From contig CM043942.1 of NCBI GenBank assembly GCA_014529385.2, positions 51,838,274 to 51,902,273 of the forward strand: a stretch of DNA of 64,000 nucleotides. Reading direction: 5' to 3'. The DNA is from Adiantum capillus-veneris. Lineage: Eukaryota > Streptophyta > Polypodiopsida > Polypodiales > Pteridaceae. Shown piece after piece: positions 56,166-64,000 of this stretch; positions within the stretch are counted from its first letter, which is position 1; each line of letters starts with the position of its first letter. The notes under the pieces are model-generated. The model made no database searches. It had not been told where the DNA came from and was given only the letters and a program-made list of their open reading frames with translations. A program made the position numbers and the translations under genes.

Positions 56166-57470
56166 ATGGCAAGTGTAGCATTTCCAACATTTAAAGGAAA
56201 GAAGGGGGAGGATTTGGTAACAGACTTCCTAGATGACTTTGAAGTAGCATGTGTAGTGAGCAACAAAGATACGGATGAATCCCGGGTTAGAATCTTTAAG
56301 CATCTCATGAAGCTAGAAGCTAGATCATGGTACAATGCACTTCCACAAGCAACCAAGGATGACTGGGAACCCTTAAAAACCGCTTTTAAGAGGCGCTTTG
56401 GGGGAGGTACCACTTCAGAAAAGTTGTGGGACAAGTTGAGAGACTTGAAGCAGGAGGGTCTTTTAGAATATGCCACCTATGAGTCCAAATTTGTGGATTT
56501 GTGGGAACGGTGGGTTGAGTCACTGGCAAGGGGGGAAGCTGCACCCGATTTCCTAAAAAAAGATCGGTTCACGCATGGCTTATGGCCGCTTCTCAAGGAG
56601 AAGGTGAAAGGTAGATTCCCGGCTACGTACGAGTTAGCCGTTGAGATTGCTCGCCTTAAGGACAAGAAGCTGCGAATGAAAGCCAAAGAAACCGAGTCAA
56701 CAGAAGCAGGAACATCACGTCGATCAGCAACTACGACAACCACCATACCACCACCACCGGCTCTTGGGGTAAGAGATGACCAACAAGATATGTTGGCCCA
56801 TATTACTGACCAACTGCGGAATTTGTCTGTCCACTTAATACAACAAGGGAGGATTCAAGAAAGAGATCAAGACCCTGGAAGAGCACGACGACAAAAAAGG
56901 GAGTATCATCGCTACAACTGCGGAGAAGACGGTCACGGTATGTACTACTGTCCCAAACCACGACAAAACTATAATAGAGGAGGTAGGAGGAACCAATTGT
57001 CACCCCCTAGAGAAAGAACACCCCCACCCCGAGCACCAACCCCACCAACACAAATTCTACGTCCACCCCAGACACCACTACAAGCATCCATCCCACCTCT
57101 TCCACCAGCCCCACCACCTGATCGCCCTGTAAACATCATAAGGCTAGATGAGAAAGGAAAAGCCGTAGTAGTGGATCCACCCAGAGCAAAGGAGAGGGAC
57201 AAGGGTAAGGAGAAGGTAACCTTTTTAGAACCACTTGAGGCCATGAATGTGAAAAGATCTAGGAGGGAGAAGGCTACACAATCAGATGATGAGAGAAGCA
57301 TGAGAGGAGAAACTAGCAAGAGGCCATCCAGGCCACGACGGAAATTGGGCATCACCGACTTCCAGCTAGGGGAAAGTTCTAAGCCCTATGATCTAACATT
57401 GGATGTGGCAGAGCAAGGACCGAAGATTACATGGCCACAGTTGCTACCTCTTGTACCTAAAGTAAGGTGA
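56166..57470 (+). CDS. Gag of the Tat-type element
   Basis: First ATG of the frame is 56166 (MASVAFPTFKGKKGEDLV). The retrotransposon gag domain covers roughly the first 190 residues (DESRVRIFKHLMKLEARSWY, DDWEPLKTAFKRRFGG, FVDLWERWVESLARGE). A Pro-rich C-terminus follows. The nucleocapsid motif is YNCGEDGHGMYYC: the first Cys of the CCHC knuckle is missing. TGA at 57468-57470 ends it; the protease follows in the same frame, suggesting either a stop between gag and pol or a mutation. Confidence 0.88.
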   Translation: MASVAFPTFKGKKGEDLVTDFLDDFEVACVVSNKDTDESRVRIFKHLMKLEARSWYNALPQATKDDWEPLKTAFKRRFGGGTTSEKLWDKLRDLKQEGLLEYATYESKFVDLWERWVESLARGEAAPDFLKKDRFTHGLWPLLKEKVKGRFPATYELAVEIARLKDKKLRMKAKETESTEAGTSRRSATTTTTIPPPPALGVRDDQQDMLAHITDQLRNLSVHLIQQGRIQERDQDPGRARRQKREYHRYNCGEDGHGMYYCPKPRQNYNRGGRRNQLSPPRERTPPPRAPTPPTQILRPPQTPLQASIPPLPPAPPPDRPVNIIRLDEKGKAVVVDPPRAKERDKGKEKVTFLEPLEAMNVKRSRREKATQSDDERSMRGETSKRPSRPRRKLGITDFQLGESSKPYDLTLDVAEQGPKITWPQLLPLVPKVR

Positions 57471-57482
57471 CAATGGTCTAAA

Positions 57483-57962
57483 ATGGTAAGTACAAGATGC
57501 TCCAAAACAAAGGTAGCCGGAGCAATTTCGGGATGCAACATGGATGACATCCTTCCAATTGTCGACGTAAACATAAAAGGAAAGAGGGTTGGAAACACCT
57601 ACATTGATGGAGGTGCACAAATCTGTGTAATGAGCGACGCTATGATGCTTCCATTAGGGCTCGAGGTTGACAGGCCTTCTCCATGCAAGGCAAAGATGGC
57701 AAACAACGCAAAAGTAAAGTGTGTGGGTGTGGTAAGTGCCGTGAAAATCAAAGCTTTCAACACTGAGGTAGAGGTAGATGTTTTTGTAATGCCTACTAAG
57801 GGGGAGGGCTATCCACTAATTTTGGAAAGGCCATGGTTGATGGCCATGAAGGCAAAACAGGAATGGGGTACTGGCCTTCTACGCATGACCGGTAAGAAAG
57901 GGGAGACAATCTACTACGACATGAGGATTGGCAAGCAGAAGCAAATGAATCTGGAAACATAG
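57483..57962 (+). CDS. Protease region of the Tat-type element
   Basis: In frame with gag. The retropepsin core is NTYIDGGAQICVMSDAMMLP, with Asp-Gly-Gly in place of Asp-Ser/Thr-Gly, followed by VEVDVFVMPTKGEGYPLILE as the second half. The catalytic Asp is at about residue 42 of this open frame. TAG at 57960-57962 ends it, and RT continues in the same frame. Confidence 0.8.
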   Translation: MVSTRCSKTKVAGAISGCNMDDILPIVDVNIKGKRVGNTYIDGGAQICVMSDAMMLPLGLEVDRPSPCKAKMANNAKVKCVGVVSAVKIKAFNTEVEVDVFVMPTKGEGYPLILERPWLMAMKAKQEWGTGLLRMTGKKGETIYYDMRIGKQKQMNLET

Positions 57963-59630
57963 GCAGATGAAACCACTAGCGAATCTTCCAGTTCTAAGGA
58001 GGAGACCACATCCACCGACGAAAGTGACAGTTCCATTGATGTGATGGGTATCATTATGAAGGATCCACAAAGGGTAAGCACAACTGGTGATCCATCACCA
58101 AAAGGGCAACCCAATGAAGAGGAGAGCAAATCCCCTGGCCTAGGAGGAAGTAGGTTGAAGGGTATGTTGTCTACAGAATTAACACTTGAGGAGAAAGATA
58201 GTTTTTTGCAAATGTTGATGGGATTTCCTAACCTGTTCATTGACAACTATGAAAGAATCACAGGCATTACAGTGGTGGAACATCATATTAAGCTGAAGGA
58301 AGGGGTAAAACCAGTTGTGCAAAAGCTACGACGACTGGAGTTCATACAAGAAAAGGCACTCTTGGCCGAGGTAAGGAAACTGCTGGAGGTGGGATTCATC
58401 TATCCTGTAGAAAACTCAGAATGGGTGTCACCCGTAGTGGTGACGCCTAAAAAGAATGGTAAGTGGAGGGTCTGTGTTGACTACAAACCACTAAATGCAG
58501 CTACAAAGAGAGACCACTTTCCTCTCCCTTTCTTGGATGAAATTCTGAATGAAGTAGCGGGTTTTGAATGCTATACCATCTGTGATGGTTATTCAGGATA
58601 CTTTCAAATACGCATAGCCTTGGAAGATCAGCTAAAAACCACTTTTATCACACCATGGGGTTGTTTTGCATACAGGGTTATGCCATTTGGTCTCACAAAT
58701 GCACCTGCCACATTCCAAAGATATGTCACATATGTTTTTCAACCGTTCTTTGGAACATCCATGAGAGTGTTCATTGATGATTTTTGTATATATAGCTCCC
58801 GTATTTCACATTTAGAAAAGGTAACTGAAGGTTTGGCCAGGTTGCAGAGCCTAGGTGGGCAATTAAATGTGGATAAATGTCACATTGGGGAGAGTAAAGT
58901 CATTCTACTAGGCCATGAAATTTCAGCAAGAGGTATCAACGCCGACCCAAGTAAGGTGTCCGCACTCATAGCCCTACCTTCACCAACGACCGCACGTCAA
59001 CTGGTCTCTTTTCTACAGAAGGTAAGGTACTTAAGTAGATTCATACATCTACTATCACAACTTGTTCTACCACTGCAACAACTCACTCAAAGATCAACTT
59101 TCACTTGGGATGAGGAAAGCGAACATCACTACAACAAGGTAAAGGAGGTCTTAGCCACTCTGCCAACTATCTCACCACCTAAGTGGGAGGAAAAATTCTA
59201 TGTCACCTCAAGTGTTGGTGATGACTCATTGGGGGCTGTGCTACTCCAAAAAGATACGACGACATCTTTCATGAGGCCAATCTACTTCTCTAGTCGAATG
59301 ATGACAGCAAGAGAGAAAGGTTTCACCCATGTGGAACACTTAGTCTTAGCTCTTAGATTTGCAACTACAAAGTTTAGGTCATATTTGATGCCTAAGCAAT
59401 TTGTGATTCTAACCACGGATGAAATATTTCCCTATGTTGTACAACACATGGATGTGTCTGCTAGGATTACTAAATGGCTAGTTCATCTGCGAAAGTTTGA
59501 CTACACGGTACAGGTAGAAAGCACGACAAGGGCAAGTTTGGGGGGACTCATGACCTACCAAGTCTTTGAAAGGGAGGAGAAGCAATCTAAGGAAGAGAAG
59601 TCCGATTACCTCCAGTACCACCGATGGTAG
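57963..59630 (+). CDS. Reverse transcriptase and first RNase H of the Tat-type element
   Basis: RT: FIYPVENSEWVSPVVVTPKK, WRVCVDYKPLNAATKRDHFP, CDGYSGYFQIRIALEDQ (first Asp), FAYRVMPFGLTNAPATFQRY and the active site RVFIDDFCIYSS (FIDD). Then connection GHEISARGINADPSKVSAL. The first RNase H starts FYVTSSVGDDSLGAVLLQKD, where the usual catalytic Asp of VDAS is Thr, and continues FTHVEHLVLALRFAT and ILTTDEIFPYVV. Loss of catalytic residues in this domain fits Tat elements that carry a second RNase H. A frameshift near 59620 ends it. Confidence 0.92.
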   Translation, partial: ADETTSESSSSKEETTSTDESDSSIDVMGIIMKDPQRVSTTGDPSPKGQPNEEESKSPGLGGSRLKGMLSTELTLEEKDSFLQMLMGFPNLFIDNYERITGITVVEHHIKLKEGVKPVVQKLRRLEFIQEKALLAEVRKLLEVGFIYPVENSEWVSPVVVTPKKNGKWRVCVDYKPLNAATKRDHFPLPFLDEILNEVAGFECYTICDGYSGYFQIRIALEDQLKTTFITPWGCFAYRVMPFGLTNAPATFQRYVTYVFQPFFGTSMRVFIDDFCIYSSRISHLEKVTEGLARLQSLGGQLNVDKCHIGESKVILLGHEISARGINADPSKVSALIALPSPTTARQLVSFLQKVRYLSRFIHLLSQLVLPLQQLTQRSTFTWDEESEHHYNKVKEVLATLPTISPPKWEEKFYVTSSVGDDSLGAVLLQKDTTTSFMRPIYFSSRMMTAREKGFTHVEHLVLALRFATTKFRSYLMPKQFVILTTDEIFPYVVQHMDVSARITKWLVHLRKFDYTVQVESTTRASLGGLMTYQVFEREEKQSKEEKSDYLQYHRW

Positions 59631-60040
59631 AAGAGCACACTCTCTCTACTTTGATGGAGCCTACAAGCGAGCGTCCGACAAAGCAGCTGCAGGCATAGTG
59701 GTCTTTGATGACAAAGGGACAAAGGTATTTTTGTTGGGCCAATTGTTAGATTCACATTCTAACAATGAAGCTGAGTATGCAGCACTAACCAAGGGTCTAC
59801 AATGGTGCGTCTCGCAAGGTGTACAACGCCTTAATGTATTTGGATGCTCTACTTCTGGTAAGGCAAGTAAATGGAGCATGGACATGCAAGAATCCTAGTT
59901 TAAGGACTCACTTAAGTGGTGTAAAAAAACCTTGTTGTGTAAGTTTGAAGAAGTTAAAATACACCATATCCCAAGCTCAAAACCAAGAAGCAGATGCCCT
60001 AGCAAGTGAAAGACTACAGGAAGTGGTGTTGGAGCAATAA
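59615..60040 (+). pseudogene. Second (archaeal-type) RNase H of the Tat-type element
   Basis: LYFDGAYKRASDKAAAGIVV supplies the first Asp, SNNEAEYAALTKGLQ the Glu, and after a frameshift near 59850 LLVRQVNGAWTCKNPSLRTH and AQNQEADALASERLQEV complete the fold. This pattern (YFDGA, NNEAEY, QVNG.W, N..ADALA) is the archaeal-like RNase H of Tat elements. It lies between the first RNase H and the integrase, as expected. The Asp of the GDS motif is replaced (FGCSTS) and the frame is broken, so this copy is inactive. Confidence 0.87.
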
Positions 60041-60185
60041 AACTAAAGCTCCCTCTATTTCAAGGAAGTGATGCCTTGCCTGACATCATGCTTTTTTGAA
60101 AACAGGGGAATGCCCATCGGATTTAACAAGGGACAGAAGCAATGGCTGGCGGAAGGCCACAAGGTATTGACTCATCAATGACGGT

Positions 60186-61420
60186 TTGTACTGTAAAGGT
60201 AGGACCAAATACTCAAGAAGGTCCCTCTCTCATCAGAAAAACCGTCAGGAAATCAAAGGAGTAATTGCTAGCTGTCACGACGGGGTTTGTGGTGGTCACT
60301 TTGCCCTAGACATAACAAGTAGGAAAATCTTGCAGGCAGGCTTCATATGGCCTAGCCTCAACCGTGATGTACACCATTGGTGCAAAACGTGTAAGTTGTG
60401 TCAAAAGGCCAGCACTAGGTCACTTATGCCTGAACCACAGACACCTATTCTCTCATATGGCCCATTTGAAAAATGGGGTATCGATGCCATTGGGCCATTA
60501 CCTAGGGCCAACTCAGGAAAATTCTACATTATCATGGGGGTCGACTACATGACTAGATGGGCAGAGGCTACAGCCACCACTAGAATCACAGCGGTAGAGG
60601 TACCTAAATTTATCTACGAGCACATATGCTGTAGGTTTGGCACACCTTTAGAGATCATCTCTGATAGAGGGCCAGGTTTCAGAGCAGACTTGGTAGGAGA
60701 ATTAATGCAGAAACTGGGCATTACAAGGAGGCACTCTTCACCATATTACCCTCAATGTAATGGCCTAGTTGAAAAGGTAAATGGAATGGTTTCTAAAATT
60801 ATTACCAAGCAGGTAAACAATCATCCTGGAGACTGGGATAAGTATCTACTACCAGCTTTATGGGCCTATAGAACTTCATTTCGTACATCCTTGGGATTCA
60901 CACCATATCATCTAGTATTTGGTAAGGAAGCAATCTTGCCCATTGAAGTGCAACTACAAAGTCTCAGAGTAATGGCAAGCCAACTTCAACAGCCCAACAT
61001 GCATTTGAGAGATCACATCATCAACTTGGAAAGACTGCAGCTGGACAGAGAAGAAGCAATAAATTATTATGCAGCACAAGCAGAGCATAGACGGCTTAGC
61101 TTTAACGAGCATCTCCGGAAAAAGAATTGAAGAAAGGAATGTTGGTGCTCCGCTATGACAATCGCTTCGACACGTGCAAGGATAAGAAACTCCTGCTCCG
61201 ATGGGAAGGCCCTTTCATCATCAGGAAAAAGTATGCCAATGGAAGCTACTAGCTTATGGAGGCTGATGGAAAACTTCATAAAACCAGGGTAATTGGTTGG
61301 CGACTTAAACCTTATTTTCTTCGATTTCACCAGGCTCCACCAATTGACATTCCAGATGAGGACACACCATCAGCCGCCACCTCCGACGATAATGATCAAA
61401 CAGATGAGCTAGAGACATGA
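60186..61420 (+). pseudogene. Integrase of the Tat-type element
   Basis: Open 60186-61130. The zinc finger H-x6-H...C-x2-C is at residues 31, 38, 69 and 72 (CHDGVCGGHFALD ... CKTCKLCQK). The core is GIDAIGPLPRANSGK (Asp), EIISDRGPGFRADL (Asp) and QCNGLVEKVNGMVSK (Glu), then AYRTSFRTSLGFTPYHLVFG. After a frameshift near 61130 the C-terminal part continues MLVLRYDNRFDTCKDKKLLL and GWRLKPYFLRFH, with one stop near 61251. The catalytic triad is complete. Confidence 0.9.
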
Positions 61421-61432
61421 ATGCCTCTAGCC

Positions 61433-61448
61433 AAAAGGGGAGGGCTAA
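61433..61448 (+). other. Polypurine tract of the Tat-type element
   Basis: AAAAGGGGAGGGCTAA directly before the 3' LTR start. Confidence 0.85.
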
Positions 61449-62358
61449 TGATGGGGGCTTTTCACAAGCCAAGCTCCCATACCCCTCTTCTCTCGTCCCC
61501 ACCCCATGAAAACCCCCTCTTAGGGAGGGAGTGATAAAAGGCATTGGAAAAAGTAAGAAAAAAATAAAGTATGATTATGTAAATATATAAGAAAGGTAAA
61601 ATAGGCCACCTCATGCCTGCGGGGTAGCCCATCCCCACCTTGCCTCCTTTTTCTTCACTGTTGCCCCGCCGTGTGTCCCTTTTCCTCTCCTCCACTCAAA
61701 AGGTCAACCCCCTCTCTCTTCCCCTTGTCCTTTCTCCTTTCTCTCTCCCCTCAAGCTACCCCACCTCTCACCAATAATGCATTATAACTCACCAATAATG
61801 CACCCTAACTCACATGCAACTTACCCTATCTTCCAAAATAGTATACCCCACCCCCTCTTTCTCTCTCCTATCATATCCCATGACCCAAATACCCCCCTCT
61901 CTCTCTAAAGGGCGCCATGTCTCTTGTCTTGTAGCTAAATAACCTCCCCCACACTCACACACACTCAGTTTCACTAAAAAAAGTGCCCACAGACCCATCC
62001 CCACCGGTGGTTACCTGATTTTTCTTGTGTTCACACACATCTGTACACAGATTCACCTCTGAACACACTCCCCTCTCCCCTCTTGTAATTACTTTATTCT
62101 CCATGTCACCTCTCACTTTTTTTCATCCACCCATCTCTCTCTCTTAGTCTCTCTCTCATGAGACTGCTGTTCTGGCACATATACACACAGCCAGACAAGT
62201 GGGGCCCACAGTCACATGGCCTATGTAGATAATGATTTCTTCATTTCTAAATTCTAGAATTTCTCCCCCCTCCTCCCCTATATAAAGAGGGGTCACCATC
62301 ACACTAAATACACACACAACATCACCAAAGAACACACTATGCATTGTGTGTGCCTAGT

Positions 62359-62390
<32 letters not shown>

Positions 62391-62774
62391 CACACCATCA
62401 CCATCACCATCACCATGCTTGTCTTGAGCATGACCTCTACACCCTTGGCTATGGAAGATGAAGGGCAACTAAATGAAGGATGATGGCCATAACCCTCATG
62501 CGAGTCTTCGCCAGCAACTCCCACCTATCCGCCATGTGCTCTACCACTCTCTCCCTTCTCATTCCCCTACCCTATGCTCCCCATTTCATCGCCTTATTCT
62601 CTAAATAAAGCTTGAGGTTTTGTGATTATGTTTTCTTGCAATGTTTTGCCCATGTGAGGTGTGCGGAATTGCCACCTAATCTTGTGTTTGGAGTGAGCTT
62701 GTGTATGTGTGAAGGGTGTGCGGATTCGCCATCCTTTTGTGATGCCTAAGTACTAAGCCGCTATACCCCCTCCC

Positions 62775-62821
<47 letters not shown>

Positions 62822-63031
62822 TGATCTCATTCCCTTTCCTCTTCATCATTACTCCCAAGCATCCATCTCTCTTGGATGAAAACTTTGTTATGGTGGTGTG
62901 TTGTTTGCGTCCTAGTCGTTGAAGCTAGGTGGTGCCCCTGTTTGCTTTACCATGACAGGCTCGAGGCGCTCCATTCGGTCCCCGGTGTTTTAGAGTCCGT
63001 CGAGGGTTCCGGGTTCGCTTTTCTCCTGTCA
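61449..63031 (+). repeat. 3' LTR of the Tat-type element
   Basis: 1583 bp, direct repeat of 53701-55307; length differences lie mainly in CT and CA tracts. It ends GTCA at 63031, followed by AGGC. Confidence 0.94.
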
Positions 63032-63035
63032 AGGC

Positions 63036-64000
63036 CAAGGGATTCTCTCGCGTGCGCTGTGGCAAACCGCCAGCAGATCATATGTCTCTCTCCCTCCACT
63101 ATGACTGCGTACAGTCCTCGATATTGCCGAAGCTCTACAGCAGCTACCCCGACCACGTCATCCATCCTCAGCTTTTATTTTACTTCATTTTATTTTGTAT
63201 CGAAACATTGTATAGAATCCATAAAATTCTATGAGTTCCCATCCCCCTTGTAAAGCCGGTTCATATAGCATTTCATTTCATTTCTCGCTCTCCCCCTCGT
63301 CTACTGCATCTACAGAAACGGACATAGAGGATGCTCTTCCGTGACCACAACAATACTTTCTCAGTCGACGCCCAATGTAGAGCATCCTCGAGCATTGACG
63401 TTGATGCTAATGACCATTTGTTTTTTTTTCATTCTTTTATTGTACTTTGTTTTATTTTATACCTATCCATTGTATTAGGATCCATAATGAATGTATCAAT
63501 TGTTCTCATGGGATTTTTGCAGACGGTTAATCTATTAACGACGTAGTGGTGTCCTTCGTACAAATATGTGCTTGTATCTTTGATCGTCAACTCGGCGTCC
63601 TGTTGTGGCATCTTTTAGGCGTGGTCGCATAAACTAATTAAAAAAAAAAAACCAAAAAAAAAACACACAACACGATATTGAACTGTAGCAAACCATTATT
63701 ACAATTTTGGCTAGGTAGTGATAAGCTCCTCATTACTGGTTTTTGGATGATGTAGTTTCCCTTCTTGCCACATGTAGTCAACAAGGAACACATTTAAATT
63801 TTTGCACTTCTTGGCCCAAAATAAGGCAAAGAATCGTCTGATATTGCTGATAGGTCCTTTTTTTTGTTTTATAAATAGTCTAAATTATCTACATACGTAC
63901 AATTTGTAAACCTTGAAAAGGGGAGACCCTTGTCGCTTCAACCACCCCATTTTATTGTTTAATTTCAACCAATGCAAGGAGTGCATGATCTTGGTGTTGT
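63036..64000. other. No gene seen
   Basis: Only short frames without similarity that I recognise. 63165-63235 and 63410-63500 both contain TTTTATTTTA-type runs followed by a tccataa segment and may be a diverged duplication. An A-rich run is at 63640-63662. Confidence 0.5.

Larger units (their letters stand above)
53701..63031 (+). mobile_element. Tat-type Ty3/gypsy element, nearly complete
   Basis: LTRs 53701-55307 and 61449-63031 (1.58-1.61 kb), ends TGATG...GTCA, flanked by AGGC (53697-53700 and 63032-63035). Primer site at 55310 and polypurine tract at 61433-61448. Internal order: leader ORFs, gag, protease, RT, RNase H, a second RNase H, integrase. The extra RNase H between pol RNase H and integrase is the mark of the Tat lineage. 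The LTRs differ by about two dozen bases by hand count, so the insertion is fairly recent, yet two stops and several frameshifts are present. Confidence 0.94.

Noticed and set aside
39139-61420. Endogenous plant pararetrovirus (caulimovirus-like) sequence
   Set aside because: RT and RNase H remains are always accompanied by integrase and LTRs; no movement or coat protein pattern was seen.

Overview
This window is plant nuclear DNA, most likely from a flowering plant, and is made almost entirely of nested transposable elements. The evidence is plant-type Ty1/copia and Ty3/gypsy elements, including a chromovirus and a Tat-type element with two RNase H domains, together with an intron-containing Helitron-type unit, many CT/GA/CA/TA microsatellites and no bacterial gene organisation. 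I found no clear host single-copy gene, no tRNA or rRNA gene and no CRISPR array. The species cannot be named from the sequence.

Layout. (1) 1-16526: one old Ty3/gypsy element on the minus strand (5' LTR 16077-16526, a tRNA-Asp-like primer site, then a decayed gag running off the left edge). Three later insertions cut it: a copia element on the plus strand (688-5844, duplication ACAAG), a solo LTR (6526-8245, CACGT) and a copia element on the minus strand (9363-14393, GAGAC). The gag reading frame resumes across each cut once the insertion and one duplication copy are left out. (2) 16527-19074: no gene seen. (3) 19075-28953: a Helitron/Helentron-like unit with a spliced RPA/OB-fold gene, itself split by a one-LTR insertion (19780-22291), followed by a HUH Rep, a PIF1-type helicase and a C-terminal exonuclease-endonuclease-phosphatase (EEP) domain. 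(4) 29328-30379: the 3' end of an L1-type LINE. (5) 30380-39138: gene-free DNA rich in microsatellites and direct duplications. (6) 39139-51390: a minus-strand chromovirus interrupted by a complete minus-strand gypsy element (40398-50006) whose RT and RNase H resemble fungal-type gypsy lineages; a 217-bp MITE sits in one of its LTRs. (7) 51381-51848: an orphan plus-strand LTR with primer site. (8) 53701-63031: a nearly complete Tat-type gypsy element on the plus strand. (9) 63036-64000: no gene seen.

How the parts relate. The window is a record of successive insertions rather than a set of cooperating host genes. By eye the youngest elements are the plus-strand copia (very few LTR differences over 430 bp) and the Tat element (about two dozen differences over 1.58 kb). 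The most unusual unit is the Helitron, where an RPA-like gene lies beside a Rep-helicase whose last open frame runs directly into an AP-endonuclease-like domain. Every element here carries at least one stop, frameshift or deletion, so any activity would need proteins from other copies.
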